Virus record (IMG/VR): IMGVR_UViG_3300027816_002956
Coordinates: 1 to 62,651 of that record
Reading direction: 5' to 3' (one strand)
DNA length: 62,651 nt
DNA from: a virus
The notes below the pieces were generated by a model, which was not told the origin of the DNA, did not search any database, and saw only the letters and a list, made by a program, of their open reading frames with translations. The position numbers and the translations under genes were made by a program. Below are positions 47,291 to 56,396 of this stretch, one piece after another; position 1 is the stretch's first letter, and every line of letters starts with the position of its first letter.

Positions 47291-50200
47291 ACATAAATTA
47301 CTAAGTGGTCGAGTTAAGACAACACCGGCAGCTAATGTAACTGCTGATCGTTATGATTTTCTCGGTCTTGAACAAGCAGAACCAAATTTAGGTACAGCTG
47401 CACAAGATGGTTATGTTCTGATATATGATTCTAATGCACCAGGTAAAAGAAACTGGTCATCATCTTCATTACTTTCTGGTGGTATAACAGCTCAGTCAGC
47501 TTTTGAATCTGCTAACTCTGCAAGTTCGTATGCAAATAGTGCTTTCATTGTAAGTAATTCAGCTGCAATTTACGCCAATTCAGCTTTTGTTTCTGCCAAC
47601 TCAGCATCTTCATATGCTAATGGTGCGTTTATAACTGCTAATTCTGCATCTAATTATGCAAATGCTTCTTTTGAAACTGCTAACTCGGCTGGAGTTTATG
47701 CTAATGCTGCTTTTGATAAAGCCAATTCTGCAAATATATTAGCTCAAGCTTCATTTAATACTGCCAATTTAAAATTTAATACTTCCGGTGGCACAATCTC
47801 TGGTGATGTAACAATTACTGGCAATTTAACGATTGAAGGTAATACAGTAATTGTCAACGTATCTACATTGGCTGTTGAAGATTCAATCATTCAATTAGCT
47901 CGCAATAACACTTCTGATGCCGTTGATATTGGTTTTTTAGGACACTATGATGCTGGTTCTGGTAATGTTCATGCTGGCCTTATTCGTAGAGCATCAGATG
48001 ATACATTTTACCTATTTGACAATTTAACAACAGAAACATTAACAAATGTTGTTGATATTGCTAATTCTTCTATAGCAACTCTTAGAGCAAATTTAATTTC
48101 AAATAATGTTTTAATTCGTGGTTATGATCCAGTTAATCATACGAATAACGCATATCAAGTAGCAAATAGTGGTTCTTCTTACGCTAATGGTGCTTTTGCT
48201 GCTGCTAATACCGCAGATCAAAGAGCCGTTACATCAGGCACCTATGCCAATGCGGCCTTTGTTGTTGCTAATTCTGCATCTTCATACGCTAATGGAGCTT
48301 TTGGTGCAGCCAATGTTGCAGACCAGAAAGCTGTAACATCTGGTGATTATGCTAATTCAGCTTTCTTAGCTGCAAATACTGCCGATCAGAAAGCAGTTTC
48401 AGCAGGTTCATACGCCAACTCTGCATTTGGAGTGGCTAATTCTGCCAGTTCTTATGCGAATGGTGCCTTCACAGCTGCAAATACAGCCGATCAAAAAGCG
48501 GTTACATCTGGTTTATATGCTAATAGTGCTTACATTCATGCCAATGCGGCCTTTAATGCGGCTAATGCAGCTAGTTCTTATGCCAACGGTGCTTTTGCGG
48601 CGGCCAATACGGCCGATCAAAGAGCAGTAACTTCTGGATCTTATGCGAATAGTGCATACCAAACTGCTAATAGTGGATCATCTTATGCTAACGGTGCCTT
48701 TGCTGCCGCTAACACCGCAGACCAAAGAGCTGTAACTTCTGGAATATATGCTAACTCAGCTTTTGCAGCTGCTAACTCAAATTACACAAGTGCTGTAACA
48801 AGATTAACCGTCACAAATAGTGGTGCTTCGGCATTTTTAATTGATCAATATACAGGAAATAATCCAACAATTTACGTATCAGCTGGAGAAACAATTGCTT
48901 TCCAGTTAAGTGGTATTACTGGTCATCCATTTATGATTCGTGTATCATCAGGCGGATCAAATTACGATACTGGATTAACTCATGTATCTACAACAGGAAC
49001 AGTTTCAACAGATTCAAGTGCTCAAGCTAAAGAATCTGGCACTTTATATTGGAAAGTTCCTTTTGACTTAGTTGGATTAACTTATGTTTATCAATGTCAA
49101 GCTCATTCAGGAATGGTTGGAAGTATTGTTATTCAACAACCAGCTTCTTTTGTCGCATCAAATACTCAATTAGCATTTACAGCAGCCAATACCGCAGATC
49201 AAAGAGCAGTAACATCTGGTTCATATGCTAATTCTTCTTATATTCATGCTAATGCTGCTTTCAATGCCGCTAATAGTGCAACCGATACATGGGTACGTAA
49301 TGCGGCTAACGCTGCTTCAAGTTATGCCAACTCAGCATATGCTCAAGCGAATACCGGAACAACACTAGCACAAGCCGCCTTTGATCAAGCAAATACAGGT
49401 GGTGGTGCAGGTACAGATTCTTATGCTAGAAATACAGCAAATGCGGCATCTTCTTATGCTAATTCTGCATATCTTCATGCTAATGCTGCGTTCAATGCTG
49501 CAAATACTGGTGGTGCCGCAACGGATAGTTTTGCTAGAACGCAAGCTAATGCTGCTTTCAATCAAGCAAATTCAGCCGCATCTGGTGGACAAACAATTTA
49601 CGTTGCTGCTATAGACACATTTACAAGTAACGGTCAAAATACAACATTTACTTTAAGTACTACACCAACATCTGCAAACCAAATTATGGTGTATATTGAT
49701 GGTGTTTACCAACAATCATCTGGATATACATTAAGTGGTGCAACACTTACAATGTCTGAAGCTGTTGATGCAAATTCATCACTACAAGTTAGAACATTTG
49801 CTAACACAGCAACTTCACAACTTGGTGTTACAATTGATACATTTACTGGTACTGGTGCATGTACTACATTTACATTATCTACTGTACCTACAAGTAAAAA
49901 TCTTACATCAGTAATTGTTGGTGGTGTACCACAACTTAAATCCGCTTATAGTATTACTGGTACTTCTTTAGTATTTACTGGCGCTCCTGCAAACAACTCT
50001 GTTATTGAAGTGGCCACATACAAAGGTGGTGGTTCATACGCAACATCGTTTACAGCTGTTGTTGATAAATTTACAGGTAATGGTGCTCAAACAACATTTG
50101 GTCTATCAACAATACCTAATTCTGAAAATGAAACCTTTGTTTATTTAAATGGTGTTTATCAAAATAAAGATACATATTCTGTATCAGGTGCAAATGTCGT

Positions 50201-50486
50201 ATTAACTGGTACTGCAACATCAAATGATACGATTGAAGTCGTAACAGTTGCTGGTTCAGAGATGAATGTAACATCTTCTCGTTACAATAGTAGAGTTTAT
50301 ACTGGTACAGGTGCATGTACTCAATTTACAATTTCTTCAAGTCATAGTGCAAATTCTGTTCTTGTATTTGAAAATGGTATTTGCCAAGAACCAATTACAG
50401 ATTATACAGTTTCAGGTACAACATTAACATTTACAACTGCACCAGGAAATGGTTTTAAAATTCAAATTAGAGAGCTACCAGTTTAA
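47283..50486 (+). CDS. Tail fibre with cupredoxin-like domain and four tandem beta repeats
   Basis: The 1067-residue protein has an N-terminal anchor (LLSGRVKTTPAANVTADRYD), heptads (about 70-160, 290-500 and 635-770) and the DIGFLGHYDAGSGNVHAGLI module. Residues about 500-620 look like a cupredoxin: GHPF with His 548, then YQCQAHSGMVG with Cys 605, His 608 and Met 611. The C-terminus has four tandem units of about 65-70 residues (FTGxGxxTTFxLSTxPxSxN, VxxxGVxQ), most likely beta sandwiches that face the host. The start overlaps the small gene upstream. Confidence 0.83.
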   Translation: MAKHKLLSGRVKTTPAANVTADRYDFLGLEQAEPNLGTAAQDGYVLIYDSNAPGKRNWSSSSLLSGGITAQSAFESANSASSYANSAFIVSNSAAIYANSAFVSANSASSYANGAFITANSASNYANASFETANSAGVYANAAFDKANSANILAQASFNTANLKFNTSGGTISGDVTITGNLTIEGNTVIVNVSTLAVEDSIIQLARNNTSDAVDIGFLGHYDAGSGNVHAGLIRRASDDTFYLFDNLTTETLTNVVDIANSSIATLRANLISNNVLIRGYDPVNHTNNAYQVANSGSSYANGAFAAANTADQRAVTSGTYANAAFVVANSASSYANGAFGAANVADQKAVTSGDYANSAFLAANTADQKAVSAGSYANSAFGVANSASSYANGAFTAANTADQKAVTSGLYANSAYIHANAAFNAANAASSYANGAFAAANTADQRAVTSGSYANSAYQTANSGSSYANGAFAAANTADQRAVTSGIYANSAFAAANSNYTSAVTRLTVTNSGASAFLIDQYTGNNPTIYVSAGETIAFQLSGITGHPFMIRVSSGGSNYDTGLTHVSTTGTVSTDSSAQAKESGTLYWKVPFDLVGLTYVYQCQAHSGMVGSIVIQQPASFVASNTQLAFTAANTADQRAVTSGSYANSSYIHANAAFNAANSATDTWVRNAANAASSYANSAYAQANTGTTLAQAAFDQANTGGGAGTDSYARNTANAASSYANSAYLHANAAFNAANTGGAATDSFARTQANAAFNQANSAASGGQTIYVAAIDTFTSNGQNTTFTLSTTPTSANQIMVYIDGVYQQSSGYTLSGATLTMSEAVDANSSLQVRTFANTATSQLGVTIDTFTGTGACTTFTLSTVPTSKNLTSVIVGGVPQLKSAYSITGTSLVFTGAPANNSVIEVATYKGGGSYATSFTAVVDKFTGNGAQTTFGLSTIPNSENETFVYLNGVYQNKDTYSVSGANVVLTGTATSNDTIEVVTVAGSEMNVTSSRYNSRVYTGTGACTQFTISSSHSANSVLVFENGICQEPITDYTVSGTTLTFTTAPGNGFKIQIRELPV
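48781..49140 (+). other. Cupredoxin-like domain within the fibre
   Basis: Encodes about residues 500-619 of the fibre protein. The spacing Cys-x2-His-x2-Met equals that of amicyanin (C92, H95, M98), and an upstream His lies in GHPFMIR. All four type 1 copper ligands are present. Copper binding itself is inferred. Confidence 0.6.
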
Positions 50487-50495
50487 GAGATAACT

Positions 50496-52223
50496 ATGGC
50501 ATTTACACAAATATCAACTACAAATATTAAAGAAAATACGGTAGTTTCTTATGCCGAATATGCAGCATTTACGGCGAATGTTTTGCCCAAAATTTCGTCT
50601 GTTCAGTACGCAGACGAAACTTTTACTGCACTTGATGATACTGCTGCCAATACTTCTGGTACTGCAAGATTGGTTATCAATGGAAGTGGATTTCAAACTG
50701 GTGCAACTGTTATTGTAGGAACAACATCAGCTTCAAGTACTGCAAGAGTAAGCACGGAACAATTAAGAGCAAACGTAACTGCATTAAGTTCTGGTAGTTA
50801 TACTTTGTATGTACAAAATCCAGATGGCGGCACAGCTATTCGTGTAAATGGAGCTACATTTTCAAATACTCCTGTTTGGAGTACTGCAGCTGCATTAAGC
50901 AATCAAGAGGCTAATACTGCCTTTGCTGTAAGTATTAGTGCAAACTCTGATTCTAATGTAACTTATTCTAATACTACATCATTACCTGCTGGTACCACAT
51001 TATTGGCTAACGGACTATTTTATGGTACTGTTACAGTTGGAGTAGAAACAGCCTTTACTTTTGGTGTTAAAGCTACTGACGTTGAATTACAAGATGAAAC
51101 AAGAACATTTAGTTTGACGGTGACAGTTGGACCCCCAGCAGGACAATTGTTTGCTTTTGGCCAAAATAATCGTGGCCAATTAGGATTTAATGATACAACG
51201 TATAGATCTAGTCCAACTCAAGTTGGTTCTTCTACAAATTGGATTTCATTAAATTTAATAGGACCAACAGGTTATTCAGGTTTTGGTATTAAGTCTGACA
51301 ATACTTTGTGGTCATGGGGACAAAATGGACACGGTCAATTAGGACTTGATGATACAACATATAGATCTAGTCCAGTTCAAGTTGGATCTGCTACAAACTG
51401 GAATTTAATTTCTTCATCTACTAATTACCATGTTTTATTGACAAAAACGAATGGAACATTGTGGGGTATGGGTAGGAATACATTTGGCAATTTAGGATTA
51501 GGAAATAGTACATATAAATCTAGTCCAACTCAAGTAGGAACTGATACTAATTGGAATAATATATCTCAAGGAACATTTCGTTCAGCAGCGACCAAAACAG
51601 ATGGTACTTTATGGTTGTGGGGACGTAATAATTATGGAACTTTAGGTTTAAATGATACGACAGACAGAAATAGTCCAACTCAAGTAGGAACAGGAACTAA
51701 TTGGAGCAAAGTTGCAGTAACCGGAGCAGATGCACTTGCAACTAAAACTGATGGCACATTATGGGCCATTGGTGGATCTAATGATGGAGGAAGATTAGGA
51801 CTTAGTGAAATACCTTATTCTTCACCTGGAGCAATATTTAGATCAAGTCCAGTTCAAATAGGAGCTAATACTAATTGGAATTTACTAGTACCAGCAGGAG
51901 AATCTTTTGCAGCTACAAAAACGGATGGAACATTGTGGTCTTGGGGACCAAATATTAACGGCCAATTAGGACATAATAATTCTTCATATAAATCCAGTCC
52001 AGTACAAGTAGGAACAAATACTAATTGGAGTAAAATAGATGGTGGTTCTACTAGTTTTGGTGGAATTAAAACAGATGGTACTTTGTGGTTATGGGGAAAT
52101 AATGGTCAAGGACAGTTAGGACTTAATGATAGAGTTAATAAATCAAGTCCTACTCAAGTAGGATCAGGAACTACTTGGGTTTTAGTTGCGACTGCTCGTA
52201 GTACTCTTGCAATAAGACAATAA
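50496..52223 (+). CDS. Fibre protein with IPT/TIG-like domain and RCC1-type propeller
   Basis: The 575-residue protein has an N-terminal region (1-45) ending in KISSVQYADETFTALDDTAA, an IPT/TIG-like domain (about 35-128: LVINGSGFQTGATVIVG, LYVQNPDGGTAIRVNG), then an Ig-like putative-Ig domain (about 130-212). Seven or so RCC1-type repeats fill the rest: DGTLWxWGxNxxGQLGLxDTTxRSSPxQVGxxTNW. RCC1 repeats make a beta propeller, probably a receptor-binding head. It has a paralogue at 57293 on the other side of the modification cassette. Confidence 0.85.
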   Translation: MAFTQISTTNIKENTVVSYAEYAAFTANVLPKISSVQYADETFTALDDTAANTSGTARLVINGSGFQTGATVIVGTTSASSTARVSTEQLRANVTALSSGSYTLYVQNPDGGTAIRVNGATFSNTPVWSTAAALSNQEANTAFAVSISANSDSNVTYSNTTSLPAGTTLLANGLFYGTVTVGVETAFTFGVKATDVELQDETRTFSLTVTVGPPAGQLFAFGQNNRGQLGFNDTTYRSSPTQVGSSTNWISLNLIGPTGYSGFGIKSDNTLWSWGQNGHGQLGLDDTTYRSSPVQVGSATNWNLISSSTNYHVLLTKTNGTLWGMGRNTFGNLGLGNSTYKSSPTQVGTDTNWNNISQGTFRSAATKTDGTLWLWGRNNYGTLGLNDTTDRNSPTQVGTGTNWSKVAVTGADALATKTDGTLWAIGGSNDGGRLGLSEIPYSSPGAIFRSSPVQIGANTNWNLLVPAGESFAATKTDGTLWSWGPNINGQLGHNNSSYKSSPVQVGTNTNWSKIDGGSTSFGGIKTDGTLWLWGNNGQGQLGLNDRVNKSSPTQVGSGTTWVLVATARSTLAIRQ

Positions 52224-52233
52224 GTATGCCTCA

Positions 52234-52240
52234 CTAAATA
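52234..52240 (+). promoter_or_regulatory. Late-promoter-like CTAAATA before the sulfotransferase cassette
   Basis: CACTAAATACTTG lies 41 bases before the ATG at 52282 in a 58-base gap. A further AT-rich AATATAATAATG stretch follows. It would give the cassette its own late promoter. Confidence 0.45.
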
Positions 52241-52281
52241 CTTGTAGTACAATATAATAATGTTTTTGATGGAATTTTAAA

Positions 52282-54051
52282 ATGAAAAATATATACTTTC
52301 TTGCCGGATTGCCACGGTCTGGTTCTACTTTACTTGCGGCAATTCTCAACCAAAATCCAAAGATTCACGCATCTTCTACCTCAGGTCTTTTAGACACAAT
52401 GGTAGGCACACTTCGTGCATGGGCAGATAGCTTCAACACTCTTGCTCAAAAAGACCGTGATGCTTCTGAACAAGAAATTCAGCGTATACTGAATAACATT
52501 ACGCAAACCAAATATGCACACATAGACAAACCAATTATTCTTGATAAGGCTCGTGGTTGGGCAGATGATACTAACATTCGCACAATGACCCGAGTGTTTG
52601 AGCGTAAGCCTAAAATTATTGCTACGGTTAGGAATGTCGAAGATTGTGCTGCATCATTTGTTCGTATTGCCAAACCAACCGATTTAGATGATTTCTGTGT
52701 CAATGGTGAATTAATGGGACACCTTAAAGAATCATATCAAACATTTCAAAAAGGATATTCATTTGCACCTGAATGTTTTTTAATTGTTGACTATGATGAT
52801 TTACTATCAAACCCCAAAAAAGAAATTGAAAAAATACATCAGTTTCTAGAAATTGAAAATGATTTTGAATATGATTTTGATCATATAGATGGTTCAAATT
52901 TACAAGAACGTGATGAAGAAATTTGGATGGTACCTGGTTTACATGATGTAAAGCCAAAACTAGGGTACCAACACAAAAAAGATTCACAAGAAATACTTAA
53001 ACATCGTTTCTATGATTTTGTTCAACCAAGATTCTGGTTAGGTGAAGAAAAGGCTAATAAACCAGCCCACAAACTAGACACGCAATTAGCAGCCGGACTC
53101 ATGGGTGATTTCCAGTTAGGTCTTAAAATTGCAAATGAATTAGAAGCAGAAGAACCATGGAATAATCGTGCTGCGTTTAATCGTGGTTGGTACAGAATGT
53201 ATGAAGGTAAATTGTTAGAGGGTGAACAATTACTTTTCCGTGGACGATTAGAGAAAGTATTTGGTAATGAACCGCCAAGGTCACCAATGCCAATGTGGGA
53301 TGGCGAATCAAAAGGAACAATACTCTTAAATCTTGAAGGCGGTCTTGGCGACCAGATTCATGGTGTAAGATATGCAAGAGAGTTTGCAAAAAAAGGATGT
53401 GAAACTATTGTTGCGTGTTCTGGCCCGTTGGCCACTATGTTTAGGGATGTTGAAGGTGTTGTTGCCGTATGCCAGCATGAAGCAACATTTGGTATTGTTC
53501 ATGACTTTTGGGTACCATCTATGTCAACAATACCTATTCTCAAGTATGAATATAAAGACATTTCTGGAAAGCCATATATAAGTAAATCAGAAGTGACACC
53601 ACATAAAGGTCTAAGAATAGGCCTAAGATGGCAAGGAAATCCACAGTTTGAACATGAACAGCATAGGATTTTCCCACCTAAATTATTATTTGATGCAGTA
53701 GAAGATATTGATGCTGAATTTATTTCTCTCCAGCGTGATGAAGGTTCACAGTATTGTCCTTATTGGGTCAAGAAAGTTCCTTTGGGTCATTGGGAAGAAA
53801 CAAGAATGGCAATTGCATCATGTGATTTGGTGATTACTTCTTGTACATCTATTGCTCACTTGTCTGGTGCGATGGGTGTACCAACTTGGATTATTCCACC
53901 AGTTTTACCTTATTACTTGTGGGCTTATCCAATTAACAAAACAGTATGGTATAATAGTGTGAGATTGTTTAGACAAAAAATGTATGGTTCTTGGAATGAA
54001 CCATTTAAACAAATTAAACTAGCATTACAAAAAGGAGAAATAAATGCCTAA
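52282..54051 (+). CDS. Sulfotransferase fused to TPR-like and GT9-like glycosyltransferase region
   Basis: Residues 1-255 are a sulfotransferase: GLPRSGSTLL at 9-18 is the 5'-phosphosulfate loop and KIIATVRNVEDCAASF near 111 the 3'-phosphate region with Arg 117. It would use PAPS. Residues about 265-330 form TPR-like helical pairs (LMGDFQLGLKIANELEAEEP). Residues about 345-560 resemble GT9 (heptosyltransferase-like) proteins: LNLEGGLGDQIHGVRYAREF, GLRIGLRWQGNPQFEHEQHR, and ITSCTSIAHLSGAMGVPTW. A phage-encoded fusion of the two activities suggests a sulfated glycan as product. The donor sugar is unknown. Confidence 0.8.
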   Translation: MKNIYFLAGLPRSGSTLLAAILNQNPKIHASSTSGLLDTMVGTLRAWADSFNTLAQKDRDASEQEIQRILNNITQTKYAHIDKPIILDKARGWADDTNIRTMTRVFERKPKIIATVRNVEDCAASFVRIAKPTDLDDFCVNGELMGHLKESYQTFQKGYSFAPECFLIVDYDDLLSNPKKEIEKIHQFLEIENDFEYDFDHIDGSNLQERDEEIWMVPGLHDVKPKLGYQHKKDSQEILKHRFYDFVQPRFWLGEEKANKPAHKLDTQLAAGLMGDFQLGLKIANELEAEEPWNNRAAFNRGWYRMYEGKLLEGEQLLFRGRLEKVFGNEPPRSPMPMWDGESKGTILLNLEGGLGDQIHGVRYAREFAKKGCETIVACSGPLATMFRDVEGVVAVCQHEATFGIVHDFWVPSMSTIPILKYEYKDISGKPYISKSEVTPHKGLRIGLRWQGNPQFEHEQHRIFPPKLLFDAVEDIDAEFISLQRDEGSQYCPYWVKKVPLGHWEETRMAIASCDLVITSCTSIAHLSGAMGVPTWIIPPVLPYYLWAYPINKTVWYNSVRLFRQKMYGSWNEPFKQIKLALQKGEINA

Positions 54052-54466
54052 GATTAATACTGGATATTGGGTTCGTGTTGTAGACGGCCGAGTATATGAT
54101 GTTTGGGATTCCGCACCTGATGAAAGACCAGGTTGGAGAGAAGCTATTGAGGTTGTGCCTGATGTTATTGGTCGTGACCGTGAAGTAATTGAAGGACATA
54201 TTTTTGATTTGGAAAAAACGCCTGTTGAGATTGTATATCAGAAGCGTCCTGTTTCTTTTGAAGAACGCCAAGGTTCTTACATTTCTCATGCAGAATTCAA
54301 AGCAAAGATGGTTGAGCGTGACCAAGAAATGCGTCAGAACTTAAACAATCCAGAAATGCCATTTGATCAGTCTGCCATTGATGCTGCAAATGCTGAGCGT
54401 GATGCTCGTGTTGCCGCACTCAGAGCATGTAATAATCACGATGATTTGGATGCACTAGACGCTTAA
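54044..54466 (+). CDS. Hypothetical protein in the modification cassette
   Basis: The 140-residue product opens with PKINTGYWVRVVDGRVYDVW and has a charged C-terminal helix (SHAEFKAKMVERDQEMRQNL, AANAERDARVAALRACNNHD). No family is recognised. It overlaps the preceding gene by eight bases and is followed by the GT25-like gene after 15 bases. The mix of a beta-rich N-terminus and helical C-terminus resembles small fibre-assembly proteins, but this is not certain. Confidence 0.65.
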   Translation: MPKINTGYWVRVVDGRVYDVWDSAPDERPGWREAIEVVPDVIGRDREVIEGHIFDLEKTPVEIVYQKRPVSFEERQGSYISHAEFKAKMVERDQEMRQNLNNPEMPFDQSAIDAANAERDARVAALRACNNHDDLDALDA

Positions 54467-54481
54467 CTTTAAAGGTTTGTT

Positions 54482-55201
54482 ATGGATTCGTTATTTTTTA
54501 AATATGATTTGGCAGTAGAAAAGGCTTATATTATTCGGGTCAAAGAGAATGAAAGATCCGAAAGTATGGCCAAAAGGTGTTCTGATTCTTGTAACTCTGT
54601 AGGCATGCCATGGGAATATTGGGATGCCTACAATGGTTATAATCGCCGCATTAAAGAGCCTGATAATTCCAAAAACAACCCTCTGATGAAGATGATGAAG
54701 GTAACAGATCATTATCTCACCAGAGGTGAAGTTGCTTGTGCGTTATCACATATCTCTCTTTGGTCACATTGTGCTGAGATTGATAAACCAATTGTAATTT
54801 TAGAACATGATGCTATAATGATACAATCATATCCTTTGCATCAAGTTTATAATTCAATTTGTTATCTTGGTGGTAATGAACAGGTGAACCTTGGTTGGAA
54901 ACAATTACCAACACCTCCACATGCTTCAGAAGGACCAAACTATCATTTTATTTGCCGTGCTCATGCATATGCAATTGATCCTTGTGTAGCAAAAAATCTT
55001 CTTTCACATGCACTTAAATTTGGTATCTGTGCGCCGCTTGACATTATGATCCGTGCAGATATATTTCCTATTCACCAGATGGGAGTGTTTGCGTATGATA
55101 TGAAAGAAACTGAAGAAGATAATAAAACTCTTAAAACAACCATACTTGGCCGGCCATTAGAAGGCCGTTCAACAGTTCGAAACGATGATCTAAGTATCTG
55201 A
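54482..55201 (+). CDS. Glycosyltransferase family 25-like protein
   Basis: The 239-residue protein has the GT25 layout: KAYIIRVKENERSES near residue 14, PWEYWDAYNG near 43, then LTRGEVACALSHISLWSHCA near 79-98 and PIVILEHDAIMI near 103. The usual metal site of the family is ED-D; here the residues are Glu-His-Asp (108-110). The family transfers sugars in LPS or collagen-type glycosylation. Activity with the altered motif is uncertain. It overlaps the next gene by one base. Confidence 0.75.
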   Translation: MDSLFFKYDLAVEKAYIIRVKENERSESMAKRCSDSCNSVGMPWEYWDAYNGYNRRIKEPDNSKNNPLMKMMKVTDHYLTRGEVACALSHISLWSHCAEIDKPIVILEHDAIMIQSYPLHQVYNSICYLGGNEQVNLGWKQLPTPPHASEGPNYHFICRAHAYAIDPCVAKNLLSHALKFGICAPLDIMIRADIFPIHQMGVFAYDMKETEEDNKTLKTTILGRPLEGRSTVRNDDLSI

Positions 55202-55818
55202 TGTACCCATTAAACATAGATGAACGAATGTATATTGTCGATGGATTTTATACAAATCCTGATGGTATTCGTCAATATGCTATCAATGAACAAAAAGAAC
55301 CTGAAAGCGGTGGAAACTATGCAGGTGTAATGACCGAAAGCAGATTCATTACAGATGAGCATTTAGAAATACTTGGTCGTTTGGTTGGCCATTTTGTAGA
55401 ACCAAGTACAGGTTTATCTGGTAAATTTAGATTCACAAAAGAAGGTGACACATACAGTCAAGATATACATTTTGATGCAGGTGATAATTTATGGGCAGGT
55501 GTTTGTTATCTCACGCCAAATATTGAAACTGATGGTACTATTTTTTGGCGGCATAATCGAACTGGTCTTGAATCTATACCGCATACGCAAGAAGGTATAG
55601 AAAAACATGGTTGGTATAATGTTGATGACCTTAAAAAATTCCTTGAAACTGACGGTATAAATCATTCTTTATGGACAAAAACATTGACAATTCCTTTCAG
55701 ATATAATAGACTAGTATTGTTTAGGCCTTGGATGTTTCATTCACCAGGCAAAGCATTTGGTGATACTTTACAGAATTGCCGACTTATACAAACATTTTTT
55801 CTTAAAGGAAAGTTGTGA
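55201..55818 (+). CDS. 2-oxoglutarate/Fe(II) oxygenase-like protein (DUF6445-like)
   Basis: The 205-residue protein has the double-stranded beta-helix pattern of this superfamily. The iron triad would be His 90 and Asp 92 (DIHFDAG) with His 180 (PWMFHSPGKAFG), and Arg 194 (NCRLIQTFF) could bind 2-oxoglutarate. LWAGVCYLTP and TIFWRHNRTG are typical of the DUF6445-like group. It would hydroxylate an unknown substrate in the cassette. It overlaps both neighbours. Confidence 0.75.
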   Translation: MYPLNIDERMYIVDGFYTNPDGIRQYAINEQKEPESGGNYAGVMTESRFITDEHLEILGRLVGHFVEPSTGLSGKFRFTKEGDTYSQDIHFDAGDNLWAGVCYLTPNIETDGTIFWRHNRTGLESIPHTQEGIEKHGWYNVDDLKKFLETDGINHSLWTKTLTIPFRYNRLVLFRPWMFHSPGKAFGDTLQNCRLIQTFFLKGKL

Positions 55819-56396
55819 AATTTACAGTTCGTTTTCATGATCATATAATTACAAGTATTGAAAGTATATGCCGACAAGTAGGATATCCAAAAACTGTAAT
55901 TGAAATTGGAGTATTTCAAGGTGAAACAACCTTTAATATGGTCAATCAAATATCTAAAAAAATTAATGATTATAAGCATTATGCTATCGATACATTTGAT
56001 ACAAGTACCGATTTACCAGAAGAAAACATTGAATCGACAAAAGAAATTTTCTTAAACAATCTAAAAGAATCACCACCAGGATTGGTTGAGTTTATGAATA
56101 TGAAATCTTTTGATGCTTTAATTGAATTGAGAAACCGTGGTGTCAAAGCTGATTTAATCTATGTAGATGGTGATCATAGAGCACCAGAAGTATTACAAGA
56201 TGCGGTTCTTGGTTTTGAGTTACTCAGTATAGGTGGTGTTATGTTGTTTGATGATTCTGTAACTTGGAGATATAAAGGTGATATTACAAACTCCCCTAAA
56301 ATTGCAGTAGATAATTTTATACAATGTTATTGGGATCGTTTAGAAGTGATAGAAGTGTCTAATGGTTACCAATTAGCAATAAGGAGAAAAAAGTGA
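55815..56396 (+). CDS. Class I SAM-dependent methyltransferase (Methyltransf_24-like)
   Basis: The 193-residue protein has the SAM-binding motif VIEIGVFQGETTF near residues 28-40, then HYAIDTFDTS and a DLIYVDGDHRAPEVLQDAVL segment near 115, characteristic of Methyltransf_24. GVMLFDD completes the fold. The start is GTG in GTGA overlapping the previous stop, with AAAGGA upstream. Its substrate is unknown; O-methylation of a sugar would fit the neighbours. Confidence 0.83.
   Translation: MKFTVRFHDHIITSIESICRQVGYPKTVIEIGVFQGETTFNMVNQISKKINDYKHYAIDTFDTSTDLPEENIESTKEIFLNNLKESPPGLVEFMNMKSFDALIELRNRGVKADLIYVDGDHRAPEVLQDAVLGFELLSIGGVMLFDDSVTWRYKGDITNSPKIAVDNFIQCYWDRLEVIEVSNGYQLAIRRKK

Noticed and set aside
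54014-54325. Reverse-strand frame across the sulfotransferase/hypothetical junction
   Set aside because: It is antisense to two well-supported genes and shows no recognisable motif or ribosome site.
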